Part shown: in pieces, positions 44,398 through 53,452 of the stretch | How positions within the stretch are numbered: the stretch's first letter is position 1 | How the letters are laid out: the number at the start of each line of letters is the position of its first letter | From: Actinosynnema pretiosum | GTDB taxonomy: Bacteria > Actinomycetota > Actinomycetes > Mycobacteriales > Pseudonocardiaceae | Assembly: GCF_024171695.1 (NCBI RefSeq) | Contig: NZ_JAMTCF010000015.1 | Span: 186,001 to 250,000, forward strand | Direction of reading: 5' to 3' | Length of the DNA: 64,000 bases | The notes under the pieces: generated by a model | Told to the model about the DNA's origin: nothing | What the model saw: the letters and a program-made list of their open reading frames with translations, nothing else | The model's database searches: none | Program-made: the position numbers and the translations under genes

Positions 44398-45909
44398 ATG
44401 CGCAGAAACCTCTCCCTGGCCGTCGTGCTCACCGCGCTGGCGGTGACGATCGTCCCCACCGCGTCCGCCGCGCCCGGCGCCGCCACACCCGGCTCCGCCG
44501 TGCGCTGGGGCCCGTGCGAGCAACCAGTCCCGGCGACCCTGCGGTGCGCGACCGTCGAGGTTCCGCTCGACTACCGAGACCCCGGCGGCCGGAAGATCCA
44601 GATCGCGATCTCCAAGCTGGCCAGCCGGAACCCCGAGCGCCGCAGGGGCGTGCTGCTGACCAACCCCGGCGGTCCCGGCGGCGCGGGCGTCGACCTCCCC
44701 GCCTACTTCCCCGCGCTGGGGATGCCCCAGGAGGTCCTGGACTCCTACGACATCATCGGCTTCGACCCGCGCGGCGTCGGCCGCAGCAGCCCGGTGACCT
44801 GCGACCTCACCCCGGAGCAGCAGGCGCGCGGCAACTTCCCGCCGTACGCGCGCACCGACGCCGACGTCGCGCGCGAGGTCGGCTACGCGCGCACCATCGC
44901 CCGGCAGTGCGCCACCTCCGGCACGGCCGACCTGCTGCCGCACATCACCACCGCCAACACCGCGCGTGACGTGGACCGCGTCCGGGAAGCGCTGGGGGAG
45001 CGCAGGATCTCCTACCTGGGCTACTCGTACGGAACCTACCTGGGCGCGGTGTACGCGACGCTGTTCCCGGACCGGGGCGACCGGATCGTGCTCGACAGCA
45101 GCCTCGGACCGGACGGCTACGACGTGAAGGCCATGCGGCGCTTCGCACTCGGCCTCCAGGACCGGTTCCCGGACTTCGCCGCGCACGTGGTCGCCCACCC
45201 CGAGTACGGACTGGGCGCGACGCCCGAGCAGGTCACCGCCAAGTTCTTCGAGCTGGCCGAGCGGCTGGACGTCACGCCCGTGCGGGGCGTCGACGGGACG
45301 ATGTTCCGGGCGGTGACGTTCGGCTCGCTCTACAGCGACGCGGACATGCCGGAGTTGGCCGGGATCTGGCAGGCGCTGGAAGCCGACCGGCCGCTGCCCG
45401 AGGACCCGCCGATCGCGGGCGTGGAGAACCTGCTGGCGGCCCGGTTCCACGTGGTCTGCGGTGACACCCGCTGGCCGTCGTCGGTCCGGGAGTACCAGCG
45501 CAACGCGGCGGTGGACCGGATCCGCCACCCGATGCTCGGCGGGTCCACGGCGAGCGTCAACCCGTGCGCGTTCTGGCCGCGCGAGCGGGTCGAGGGGCCG
45601 GTGCGGATCGGTGACCGGGGCCCGGCGAACGTGCTGATCGCCCAGAACGAGCGCGACCCCGGCACGCCGCTGGCCGGTGCGCGGGAGATGCGCGCGGCGC
45701 TGGGCGGGCGGGCCGTCCTGGTCACCGCCGACCAGGGCGGGCACGGCGCGTACCTGTTCGGCGCCAACGGGTGCGCGAACGACGCGGTGTCCACGTTCCT
45801 CGCCACCGGCGAGCGCCCGGCGCGCGACCTGGCCTGCGCGGCGGAACCGGTCGAGCGCGGAACCGACCGGGCCGCGGCGCTGAAGCCGACCGGGCCGTCC
45901 CTGCGCTGA
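44398..45909 (+). CDS. Secreted S33-family alpha/beta-hydrolase peptidase (tripeptidyl aminopeptidase-like)
   Basis: 503 residues from ATG 44398. Signal peptide about 1-25 (TIVPTASAAPG). Alpha/beta-hydrolase fold with oxyanion segment TNPGGPGGAG, DIIGFDPRGVGRSSP, and nucleophile GYSYGTYLG (Ser210). The TAP-like C-terminal domain has NVLIAQNERDPGTPLAGA and a catalytic His in DQGGHGAY. Such actinobacterial exported enzymes release N-terminal di- or tripeptides. It is divergent from the two-component system and ends at a strong bidirectional hairpin. Confidence 0.93.
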   Translation: MRRNLSLAVVLTALAVTIVPTASAAPGAATPGSAVRWGPCEQPVPATLRCATVEVPLDYRDPGGRKIQIAISKLASRNPERRRGVLLTNPGGPGGAGVDLPAYFPALGMPQEVLDSYDIIGFDPRGVGRSSPVTCDLTPEQQARGNFPPYARTDADVAREVGYARTIARQCATSGTADLLPHITTANTARDVDRVREALGERRISYLGYSYGTYLGAVYATLFPDRGDRIVLDSSLGPDGYDVKAMRRFALGLQDRFPDFAAHVVAHPEYGLGATPEQVTAKFFELAERLDVTPVRGVDGTMFRAVTFGSLYSDADMPELAGIWQALEADRPLPEDPPIAGVENLLAARFHVVCGDTRWPSSVREYQRNAAVDRIRHPMLGGSTASVNPCAFWPRERVEGPVRIGDRGPANVLIAQNERDPGTPLAGAREMRAALGGRAVLVTADQGGHGAYLFGANGCANDAVSTFLATGERPARDLACAAEPVERGTDRAAALKPTGPSLR

Positions 45910-45942
45910 CCTCGCGCCGACCCCGCACCGACCCCGCGACGC

Positions 45943-45977
45943 GAAAGCGGGCCGCACCTCGCGTGCGGCCCGCTTTC
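45943..45977. terminator. Bidirectional hairpin terminator
   Basis: A perfect 15-bp stem (GAAAGCGGGCCGCAC with 45963-45977) and 5-nt loop between the convergent S33 peptidase and beta-lactamase-like genes. The flanking AAA/TTT inside the stem gives a short U-run in each direction. Confidence 0.88.
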
Positions 45978-45994
45978 CCTGCGGCTGAACGGGG

Positions 45995-47275
45995 TCACGC
46001 GAGCTGGAGCGCCCCGCGCAGCACCGCGAGCAGCTGGGGCGCCGCGGTCGCCTCGTCGATCGCGTTCACCGGGTCGGACAGCATGGCGCTGGCCGTGAGC
46101 AGCGTGCCGTCGGCCCGCCGCACCAGGTAGCTCAGCGTCAGCACCCCCGGTTCGGAGCCGCCCTTGAACCAGACCGTCGGGAACCGGTCCGATGGCAGCG
46201 CGATCCCGCCGTCGTTGAGCGACATGGCCCGGTCGACCTGCGGGTCGTGGTCCTCCCACAGCCCGGCCATGGCGGAGCACATGTCCACCGGCGAGCCGAA
46301 CCACTCCAGCTGGTCGATCTTCCTGGGCTCGGCCCACGGCTGCACGGAGGTCCTGGGCACCCGGCCGATCGCGTTCAGCGCCGCCTCGCGCAGCCGGTTC
46401 GGCAGCGCGCCGTACACGGTGGCCGCCACCGGGTACTGGAAGCCCTTGAGCGTGAGCAGCTCGCGGGTGGTGGGCATCGGCGAGTTCGGGGTGGTGTTGC
46501 CGAACCGGGCGAACTGCCGCTGCACCTCACCGCGCCCGAGGGTGTGGATCAGGTGGTCGGTGGCGGTGTTGTCGCTGATGGAGATCATGTGCTCGGCGTG
46601 CTCCGCGAGCGTGAGCACGGTCCCGTCCGGCTGGTCCTGCAGGACGCCGGAGGGGAGCGACTTCCACGCTTCCCGCAGCGGGAGCTCGGTGTCCCAGGAC
46701 AGCCGCCCGGCCTTCACCTCGCGGGCGAGCGCGCCGAGCACGTAGAGCTTGAACGCGGAGCCGAGCGGGCGCGCGGTGCGCTCGTCCAGGCCGTGCACGG
46801 GCACGCACCCCTCGGGCGTGATCGTGGCGGCGGTGAAGGAGACGCGCGGCGCCAGCGCGGTGAGCGCCGAGTCGACCTGCTCCCACGAGGTGGGCGCGGG
46901 CAGGTAGGGGGAGAACCGCAGCCCCACGACCAACCCGGTCCCGTCGACCGTGACGACGCCGAGCAGGTCGCCGACCGCGCTGCCGACGACCTGCCGCAGC
47001 TCGGTCGCGGTCCGCTCGACCACGGCCCCGGCGGTGAGCACGCCCAGCGACCCGAGGGTCTGGTTGAACCCGTCCGCCCCGCCGATCGCGGCCAGCATCG
47101 GGGCGTCCAGGTGCGCGGCCACCTCGTCGGCCGGGACCGGCACGCGCGTGGAGGCGTCGAGCAGCCAGGCGAACTGGCTGTCCGGAGTGGACGGTGGGGC
47201 GGCCGTGGCCGGTGCTGCGGTGAGCGCGAGCAGCAGCGCGATCGCGGCGCCCGCGCTGAGGAAACGACGGATCAT
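45995..47275 (-). CDS. Secreted class A beta-lactamase-like serine hydrolase
   Basis: 426 residues from ATG 47275. Signal peptide about 1-25 (TAAPATAAPP). An extra N-terminal domain of about 110 residues (DUF-like, ending LVVGLRFSPY) precedes the beta-lactamase/transpeptidase fold. SAFK is the SxxK nucleophile motif (in GSAFKLYVLGA), SDN lies in ISISDNTATDHLIH, and WFKGGSEPG is the KTG-like third motif (KGG). An obvious Glu166 omega loop is not seen, so PBP-like or esterase activity is as likely as antibiotic hydrolysis. It is 19 bases after the HTH/zinc-finger gene and probably co-transcribed. Confidence 0.9.
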   Translation of the reverse strand: MIRRFLSAGAAIALLLALTAAPATAAPPSTPDSQFAWLLDASTRVPVPADEVAAHLDAPMLAAIGGADGFNQTLGSLGVLTAGAVVERTATELRQVVGSAVGDLLGVVTVDGTGLVVGLRFSPYLPAPTSWEQVDSALTALAPRVSFTAATITPEGCVPVHGLDERTARPLGSAFKLYVLGALAREVKAGRLSWDTELPLREAWKSLPSGVLQDQPDGTVLTLAEHAEHMISISDNTATDHLIHTLGRGEVQRQFARFGNTTPNSPMPTTRELLTLKGFQYPVAATVYGALPNRLREAALNAIGRVPRTSVQPWAEPRKIDQLEWFGSPVDMCSAMAGLWEDHDPQVDRAMSLNDGGIALPSDRFPTVWFKGGSEPGVLTLSYLVRRADGTLLTASAMLSDPVNAIDEATAAPQLLAVLRGALQLA

Positions 47276-47294
47276 GGTTCCTTCCTCCGAGGGG

Positions 47295-47945
47295 TCAGGC
47301 CGGCCGGAAGAACAACCCGGCGACCTTCCCCTCGCGGTCGAAGCTGACGGTGGCCGTCACCTGGCCCGCCTCGAACTCCAGCAGGACGTCGACCACGGTG
47401 ATGTCCCCGGCGGCGTGCTGCACCGGTTCCCCGAACCGCTCGAAGCGCCCGACGCTGCCGACGACCCGAGCCCACACCGTGGCCAGGTGCTCGGGCGTCA
47501 ACTCGCGCCGCATGGTCCGGTCGAAGTCCTCGCGCATCCGGTCGAACCGGCCCGCGACGCAGTCGCCGAGCAGCACGAGAGCGCGGTCGGCGGCCCCGGC
47601 CAGGCCCACGGCGGGCTGCCCGGTGTCCGGGTCGACCGGCCGCCCGAACCGCTGGAACGCCGCCTGCCTGCTGGTGCCCAAGACCTCTCCGATCTCCTGC
47701 CACGTGCGCCCCTCGGCGCGGGCCCGCTCGACCGCGTCGCGCAGGAGTTCCTGGGATTCGAGGAGCTGGCGGTGCGCGGCCTTGACGGCGCCGAGTGTTC
47801 CGGCGGGGGCGGGGGATGTCAAGTCTGAGTTGACGGACTCCCGCTGCCTGCGTGCGGCGCTGCGGCAGGTCGAGTCGCAGTATTGCTGCTTACGGCCAGG
47901 TCCGGTGCGGTGTGGGAGGGGGGTTCCGCAGGATAGGCAGGTCAT
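47295..47945 (-). CDS. Zinc-finger/HTH protein with DUF3887-like C-terminal domain
   Basis: 216 residues from ATG 47945. The N-terminus carries four Cys (CLSCGTPLPHR then QQYCDSTCRSAARRQR), a FCS-like zinc ribbon. The middle has a coiled HTH-like part (RTWQEIGEVLGTSRQAAFQRFG). The last 100 residues (RMREDFDRTMRRELTPEHL, then VDVLLEFEAGQVTATVSFDR) resemble the DUF3887/NTF2-like fold, often found beside or fused to serine hydrolases and beta-lactamase-like enzymes. It is the first gene of a pair with the beta-lactamase-like protein and probably regulates it. The start is directly abutted by GCACGTA repeats. Confidence 0.8.
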   Translation of the reverse strand: MTCLSCGTPLPHRTGPGRKQQYCDSTCRSAARRQRESVNSDLTSPAPAGTLGAVKAAHRQLLESQELLRDAVERARAEGRTWQEIGEVLGTSRQAAFQRFGRPVDPDTGQPAVGLAGAADRALVLLGDCVAGRFDRMREDFDRTMRRELTPEHLATVWARVVGSVGRFERFGEPVQHAAGDITVVDVLLEFEAGQVTATVSFDREGKVAGLFFRPA

Positions 47946-47946
47946 G

Positions 47947-47983
47947 GCACGTAATAGTAATACGTGCTGGGTGGCGGCACGTA
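47947..47983. promoter_or_regulatory. GCACGTA operator-like repeats at the start of the zinc-finger/HTH gene
   Basis: GCACGTA (47947-47953) and TACGTGC (47961-47967) form a perfect inverted repeat with a 7-bp AT-rich spacer, one base from the start codon. A third copy GCACGTA lies at 47977-47983. Binding here would cover the start site, so autoregulation by the HTH protein is the simple inference. Confidence 0.5.
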
Positions 47984-48024
47984 AAGCGGCACGAAACGAT
48001 CAGTCGCGCCGACTACAGCGCCGA

Positions 48025-48483
48025 CTACAGCGCCGCCGCGTCGACGCCGAGCGCCAGCGCGTTGGCCACCACCCACCCGGCGAGCCCCGGTGGCCGCAGG
48101 TCCAGGCGGGGCAGGTCGTGCAGGGCCACCACGTCCGGGGCGAACTTGCCGTACGACGGGTCCGTCGGCTCGTCGTCGGTGCGCGCGTCGAAGTCCATGC
48201 CCAGCAACCGGGCCAGATGCACGTGCGCCACCAGCACCCCGCCCGCGACCGCCTCGCTCGCCAGGAACACCTGCTCGCCGATCGCGGCGACCGCGCCCAG
48301 CTCCTCGACCAGCTCACGCGCCACCGCCGCCCGGTGGTCCGCGTCGCCGGGTTCGACCCCGCCGCCGGGCAGCACCCAGTACGGCTCCCGGCCCGGCCTG
48401 GTCCGGCGGATCAGCACCACCCGCCCGCGTCCGTCGAACAGCAGCGCCCGAGCCGAGCGGCGCACGATGCCCCCTGCGGTCAT
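48025..48483 (-). CDS. Nudix hydrolase
   Basis: 152 residues, start at 48483. Nudix box GGGVEPGDADHRAAVARELVEELG-like pattern (GX5EX7REUXEEXGU) at about 40-62, on the strand-helix after VLPGG. It cleaves a nucleoside diphosphate linked to some moiety; substrate not predictable. The preceding strands (RALLFDGRGRVVLIRRTRPG) are typical. It stands alone between the zinc-finger gene and the phosphatase gene. Confidence 0.9.
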   Translation of the reverse strand: MTAGGIVRRSARALLFDGRGRVVLIRRTRPGREPYWVLPGGGVEPGDADHRAAVARELVEELGAVAAIGEQVFLASEAVAGGVLVAHVHLARLLGMDFDARTDDEPTDPSYGKFAPDVVALHDLPRLDLRPPGLAGWVVANALALGVDAAAL

Positions 48484-48538
48484 CGCGGCAGGCTAGCGGT
48501 GGTGGCGCGCCCCGCGCACCGCACTCGTGCGCCCGCCC

Positions 48539-48592
48539 CGGCCGCTCAGCCCTCGTCCCGGCCGCTCAGCCCTCGTCCCGGCCGCTCAGCCC
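48539..48592. repeat. 20-bp tandem repeat, 2.7 copies
   Basis: CGGCCGCTCAGCCCTCGTCC repeats at 48539-48558 and 48559-48578, with a 14-bp partial copy at 48579-48592. It lies at the 3' end of the phosphatase gene, whose stop is inside the third copy. Upstream in the same gene (48627-48668) a GTCCGR hexamer repeat encodes the Asp-Pro/Asp-Ser tail. Confidence 0.85.
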
Positions 48593-50625
48593 CCGCCCTC
48601 CCCGTCCTTCTCCTCCGCCGAGCCCAGGTCCGGGTCCGAGTCCGGGTCCGAGTCCGAGTCCGGGTCCGCCGTCCGGTGCGCCAACCCCACCAGCGACAGC
48701 ACCAGCCCCGCGTTCGTCCCCGGCGGCGCGAACAGCACCAGCTCCGTCCCGTTCTCCCGGTGCAGCGCCACCAACCCGTGCAGCGCCGCCACCCCCGCGC
48801 TCGCCAGGTGCGTCACCCCGGTCAGGTCCACGGTCAACGACCGCGCCCCCGTCGACCCGGCGAACAGCACCTCCCGCCGCACCGTCGCGGTGGTCGCCGC
48901 GTCCACCGGCCCGTCCACCCGGATCCTCGGCCCCGGCGCGCCCGGCTGCTCCAGCACCAGCAGCGGATCGGACTGCGCGCCGACCTGCGGGGGAGCCGCG
49001 AGCCCGGCGGTGATCAACCGCGCGGGCCGGGTCAGCCGCAGCTCGGCGGTGACCGAGGTGCCGCGCTCGTCGTGCTCCACGCGCAGCCCGTCCATCAACC
49101 GCTGCGCCATCTGCAACCCCAGCCCCCGGTCGGCGGACGGTCGCGGCTCCCGCCACCGGCCCCGGTCGGCCACCCGGATCGACAACCGGCCCGTCGCCGA
49201 CAGCGCCGCGTCCAGGGTGAAGGCGTGCTCCTCGGCCGAGTCCAGGTAGGCGTGGTCCAGCACGTTCGTGATCAGCTCGACCGCCGCGTGCCGCACCGCG
49301 TCGCGGTTGCCCGCGCCGACGTGCGCGCCCGCCAGCCACCCGTCCAGGGCGACCCTGATCCCCGCCAGCGCGCTCTCGTCCGCCACGGCGGTCACCGCCA
49401 GCGGCGCGGGCGGCTCGGCGAGCTGGGCGGCCAGCAGGGTGATGTCGTCGGTGTGCCCGGTGACGCGGGTGAGCAGCTCCACGGTCTGCGCGCACACCCG
49501 CTCCACCGCCAGCTCGACGTCCCCGCGCATGATCCGGTCGGCGGCGGCGGCGTCGGCGGCCACCCGCGCCAGCTCGGCCGCGCTCTCCGGCAGCGGCCTG
49601 CCGGGGCGCTCCAGGATGCCGTCGCTGTAGAGCAGCAGCAGATCACCGGGCCCGAGCCGCTCGGCGCGCACGGCCGACGGTCCGCGCTCGGCGCCCACGC
49701 CCAGCGGTCCGGCGCCGGTCGTCGGCAGGTAGCGGGCCGCGCCACCGGCGGGCGCGAGCAGCGGCGGCGGGTGCCCCGCCGTGCAGTACTCCAGCGCCCC
49801 GGTCGCCGGGTCCAGCACGGCCGCGCACACCGTCGCCGCCCGCGCGCCCCTGACCCGCTCGCCCGCCGCGTCGGCCGCCCTGACCGCCGCCAGCACGTCC
49901 CCGGTGGCGGCCAGCTGCTCGGACAGCAGCACCCGCAGCTGCCCCATCGTCGCCGAGGCCGCCACCCCGTGCCCCACCACGTCCCCGACGACCAGCCCGA
50001 CCCGCCCGTCCGCGAGCGCGACCGCGTCGAACCAGTCGCCACCGGCGGCGGTGCCCGCGTCCGCGAGCAGGTAGCTGGCCGCGATCCGCACGCCCGGCAG
50101 CACCGGCAGCCCCTCGGGGAGCAGGTGGCGCTGCAGGGCGTCGATCACGTCCAGCGCCTGCTCGTAGCGGCGCTCGGCCTCGTCGGTGCGCGCCTGCGCG
50201 GCCCGCCGCTCGCGCACCCGCTCGGTGGCGTCGACCGCGTGCACGGTGACGCCGACGACCTCGCCGCCGGGCCCCAGGCGCGGGGTGGCGGTGAAGTCCA
50301 CGAAGATCTCGATCCGCCCGGCCTCGTCGTGGTCGAAGTGCGCGCGCATCTCGCGCAGCTCGGCGGGCTCGCCGGTGGCGCGGGCCCGCTCGAAGATCTC
50401 CACGATCCGCTGCTCCTCGGTCTCCGCGAACACCTCCCGGACCGGGAGCCCGATCACCTCCGAGCGGCCGACGAACGCCCGGTAGGCCGCCGTGGTCGCC
50501 ACCAGCCTCAGCTCCGGACCGGCCATGGAGAACACCAGCAGCGGCAGCTGGTCGAATACCTCCCGCACCGGCGACGCCTCGCCGACCCGCCGGTCGACGG
50601 CCCCGCGCTCGTGCTCCGACAGCAT
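48586..50625 (-). CDS. PAS-PP2C-HATPase-STAS multi-domain stress-signalling phosphatase
   Basis: 679 residues from ATG 50625 with GGAGGGGTCGGCG upstream; the frame is open for 92 codons more, but that part looks non-coding. PAS domain about 15-140 (VFDQLPLLVFSMAGPELRLV). PP2C/SpoIIE phosphatase about 160-390 (metal motifs GDWFDAVALADGRVGLVVGD, GHTDDITLL). RsbW-like HATPase about 395-520 (AAVELITNVLDHAY, DRGLGLQMAQRLMD). STAS antagonist-like domain about 560-650 (SLTVDLTGVTHLASAGVAAL, where ASAG replaces DSSG). An Asp/Pro/Ser repeat tail ends the protein. Such fusions hold a complete partner-switching set in one chain. It is divergent from the STAS-like AraC gene. Confidence 0.93.
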   Translation of the reverse strand: MLSEHERGAVDRRVGEASPVREVFDQLPLLVFSMAGPELRLVATTAAYRAFVGRSEVIGLPVREVFAETEEQRIVEIFERARATGEPAELREMRAHFDHDEAGRIEIFVDFTATPRLGPGGEVVGVTVHAVDATERVRERRAAQARTDEAERRYEQALDVIDALQRHLLPEGLPVLPGVRIAASYLLADAGTAAGGDWFDAVALADGRVGLVVGDVVGHGVAASATMGQLRVLLSEQLAATGDVLAAVRAADAAGERVRGARAATVCAAVLDPATGALEYCTAGHPPPLLAPAGGAARYLPTTGAGPLGVGAERGPSAVRAERLGPGDLLLLYSDGILERPGRPLPESAAELARVAADAAAADRIMRGDVELAVERVCAQTVELLTRVTGHTDDITLLAAQLAEPPAPLAVTAVADESALAGIRVALDGWLAGAHVGAGNRDAVRHAAVELITNVLDHAYLDSAEEHAFTLDAALSATGRLSIRVADRGRWREPRPSADRGLGLQMAQRLMDGLRVEHDERGTSVTAELRLTRPARLITAGLAAPPQVGAQSDPLLVLEQPGAPGPRIRVDGPVDAATTATVRREVLFAGSTGARSLTVDLTGVTHLASAGVAALHGLVALHRENGTELVLFAPPGTNAGLVLSLVGLAHRTADPDSDSDPDSDPDLGSAEEKDGEGGG

Positions 50626-50915
50626 CGCCGACCCCTCCGCGGACCCTCCGGTGATCACCTGCGGCAGCCATTGTCCACCGGGATCGAGCACGCCGTGCGC
50701 GGTGCGCGCGGCCGAGCGCGGGGACGGGCCCGATCGCGCCCCGTCCAGGTGGAATCGATCACTCGTCCGGCTGAGCGGGACGCGTACTGTTCGTTTTCCG
50801 GTCCGCGCACTTCGCTTCGCGCGTTTCCTCCCGTCGCACCGTCTGCGTGAAATGGGGGAAGGTGCCCGTCCGGACGACCGGGGGAAGACGGCGCCGATCA
50901 TCGGGAGGGGCGCGG

Positions 50916-52209
50916 GTGGTGGGGAGCGCGACTTTCGGCACGCGCCGGTACGGCGGCGTCCCGGTGCTGGCGCTGACGGACCGGTCGGTCGCGGCGTGGG
51001 ACGAGCTGGCCCGCGCGCTGTCCGAGGTGGACCGGGACTCGGGCGTGGTGCTCGACCTGCGGGCGGTCACCGTGCTGCCGGTGCGGACCGCGCGGGCGCT
51101 GATCGCCCTCGCCCGCCGGAAAGCCCCCTGCGCGCTGCTGGTCGACCCCGCCACCCCGGCGGTCACCGAGGCGCTGGACCTCGTCGACCCCGGCCGGTCG
51201 GCGCCCAGGACCGACTCGCTCGACCGGGCCCTCGCCGCCACCGCCGACCACCCCGCGCCGAAGCCGCACGTGCTGACGTTCGAGAGCACCGACCTCGGCC
51301 GCGTCGAGGAGTTCCTGAGCGAGGCGTACGCGCCGACCAGGATCACCGGCTCCACCGGCCCGGCGCGGCTGCGCGCCACCAGGGTCGTCGCGGACGCGGT
51401 GAGCGTCGACGACCTGGACCTGGACCTCGACCTGTCCTACGCCGTCGAACCGCTGGGCGCGGTGCTCCTGTGCGACGTCGTGGCCGGTTCCGCGGAGGGC
51501 CACCTCGGCGAGGGGACCCGGTCCCTGGAGTCGTTCGGCCCCGGCGACCTGTTCTCCGCGGGCCCCCCGGACCTGCCGCACACCGGCCGGGTGCGCAGGG
51601 CCAGGACCAGGGTCACCGCGCTCGACCCGGCCCTGCTCGCCGAGGTCGCGGGCGCGCGGCGGCCGGGCCGTCCTCCTGCACCACCGCCCCCACGACGACG
51701 CCGCCGCGACCCGCCTGCGCGCCGCGATCACCCACCTGCGCGACGACGTGCTCACCGCCCCCGACGCCACCACCACCCCGCTGCTCCTCGCGACCGCGCA
51801 GCGCTACCTGGCCGCGTCGGTCCTGGCGGCCTTCCCCAGCACCGTGCTCGCCGAACCGACCGCCGCCACCCGCCGGGACGCCCACTTCCACACCCTGCGC
51901 AGGGCGATCGCCTTCATCGAGTCCAACGCGGACCGCGACATCGCCATGCCGGACATCGCGGCGGCGGCCTTCGTCACCCCCAGGGCCGTCCAACTGGCCT
52001 TCCGCCGCCACCTGTCCACCACCCCGATGGCCTACCTGCGCCGAGTCCGCCTCGACGCCGCCCGCACCGAACTGCGCGCCTCGGACGCGAGGTACACCAC
52101 GGTCACCCAGGTCAGCGCCCGCTGGGGCTTCGGCCGGGCCAGCGCCTTCGCCGCCCACTACCGCGCGGCCTACGGCGAACCGCCGTCGCGGACGCTGCGG
52201 TCGGAGTGA
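50916..52209 (+). pseudogene. AraC-family regulator with STAS-like N-terminal segment, interrupted by one frameshift
   Basis: GTG 50916 (GGGAGGGG just upstream) reads about 245 residues to DPALLAEVAGA. The protein then continues one frame over (GGRAVLLHHRPHDDAAATRL to the stop at 52209). The break is within 51650-51665, a GCGCGCGGCGG run, so one extra base would explain it. Part 1 (about 5-90) looks STAS-like (GVVLDLRAVTVLPVRTARAL) but lacks the DS phosphorylation motif. Part 2 (about 110-240) resembles the AraC-binding-like domain (HVLTFESTDLGRVEEFL). The C-terminal AraC HTH has DIAMPDIAAAAFVTPRAVQL and SARWGFGRASAFAAHYRAAY. Coding bias stays normal on both sides of the break. Confidence 0.8.
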
Positions 52210-52237
52210 GCGGGGGAGGCCGTCGCCGCGAGCCCCC

Positions 52238-53452
52238 TCACCCCACCTCCACCACACGGGCCCACGCGGGCGGCCCGGCAGGCGCGTAGTCCGGATCGGC
52301 CTCGTTCACCCACGTCGGGCGCGGGAACAGCCCCACCACCACCCGGCACGGCGGCTTCGCGCTCGGCCACGGGGTCTGCCCGTCCGTCAGCGCCACGATC
52401 ACGTCCGGCCGGTACCGGCGCACCGCCCGCGCGAACCCCACCCGCAGGTCCGTCCCGCCCCCGCCCACCAGCTCGATCCCCTCCACCGCGCACAGCGGCC
52501 CCGTCACGTGCGCCGCCGCGTCGCAGGACAGCACCGTCACCAGGTCGCGCCGCCCGCCGACCGCCCGCACGATCGCCGCGATCTCCACCAGCGCGCTGCC
52601 CAGCTCCGAGTCGCTCACCGACGCCGAGGTGTCCACGACCACGCACACCCGAGGCGGCTTGCGGCGCAGGCTCGGCAGGACCACCCCGGGCAGCCCGGCC
52701 GACCGGCGCGAGGGCCGCCCGTAGGTGTAGTCCTGCGCCGCGCCACCGCTCGTCACCGCCGACCGCACCGCCGCGCCCAGCAGCTCGCGCCACGGCTGCG
52801 GCGGGTGGAAGGCCTTCTCCGCCCACCGCTCCCACCCGCTCGGCGCGCTCCCCGGCCTGCCCCTGATGCCCTCCGCCACCCGGAACCGCACCGCGTCGCG
52901 CTCCCGCGCGCTGAGCCCGCGCGCGCCGTCCGCACCCAGGTCCCACCCCCGCGCCGACCCGTCGACGCAGCTTCCGCAGTCCAGCCACGCGAACGCGTCG
53001 GTGTGCGGCCCGAGCCGGAACAGGCGCAGGTACTCCTCCATCAGCAACCCGGCGGGCAGCCGCAGCAGCTCCGGCCGGACCGCGCCCTCCGGCAGCGGCA
53101 GCTCGTCGTCGAACGAGTCGTCGTTGATCTCGCAGTCCGCCGCGATGTTGCGCCGCAGCCGCTCGGCAGGCCCGCGCAGCCCGTGCTCGTCCGCGAACCG
53201 CTCGCCCCGCCCGTGGTGGTCGCGCAGCAGGTGCGACACCTCGTGCACCCACACCGCCGCCAGCTCCACCAGCGGCGTGCGCTCCACGAACTCCGGCGAC
53301 GCGTAGCACCGCCAGTGCTCGTCCACCGCCATCGTCGGCACCGCCCGCGACTCGACCACCCGCAGCGCGAACAGCGCCGTCGCCAGGTACGGGCGGAGCC
53401 GGACCGCGTGCAACCGGGCCGCGTACAGCTTCTCCTCGTCCAGCGCCGTCAC
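52238..53452 (-). CDS. DUF2201-like protein: HExxH metallopeptidase-like domain plus VWA-like domain
   Basis: 404 residues from GTG 53452, which overlaps the upstream stop (GTGA). The N-terminal part has a zinc-protease-type motif, AAVWVHEVSHLLRDHHG (HExxH), followed by NIAADCEINDD, a possible third ligand region. The C-terminal VWA-like domain has VCVVVDTSASVSDSELGSAL (MIDAS-like DxSxS), GGGGTDLRVG and VIVALTDGQTPWP. The ATPase upstream is MoxR-like. MoxR ATPases work with VWA partners as chaperone/maturation pairs (family knowledge). What this pair acts on is unknown. Confidence 0.88.
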   Translation of the reverse strand: MTALDEEKLYAARLHAVRLRPYLATALFALRVVESRAVPTMAVDEHWRCYASPEFVERTPLVELAAVWVHEVSHLLRDHHGRGERFADEHGLRGPAERLRRNIAADCEINDDSFDDELPLPEGAVRPELLRLPAGLLMEEYLRLFRLGPHTDAFAWLDCGSCVDGSARGWDLGADGARGLSARERDAVRFRVAEGIRGRPGSAPSGWERWAEKAFHPPQPWRELLGAAVRSAVTSGGAAQDYTYGRPSRRSAGLPGVVLPSLRRKPPRVCVVVDTSASVSDSELGSALVEIAAIVRAVGGRRDLVTVLSCDAAAHVTGPLCAVEGIELVGGGGTDLRVGFARAVRRYRPDVIVALTDGQTPWPSAKPPCRVVVGLFPRPTWVNEADPDYAPAGPPAWARVVEVG

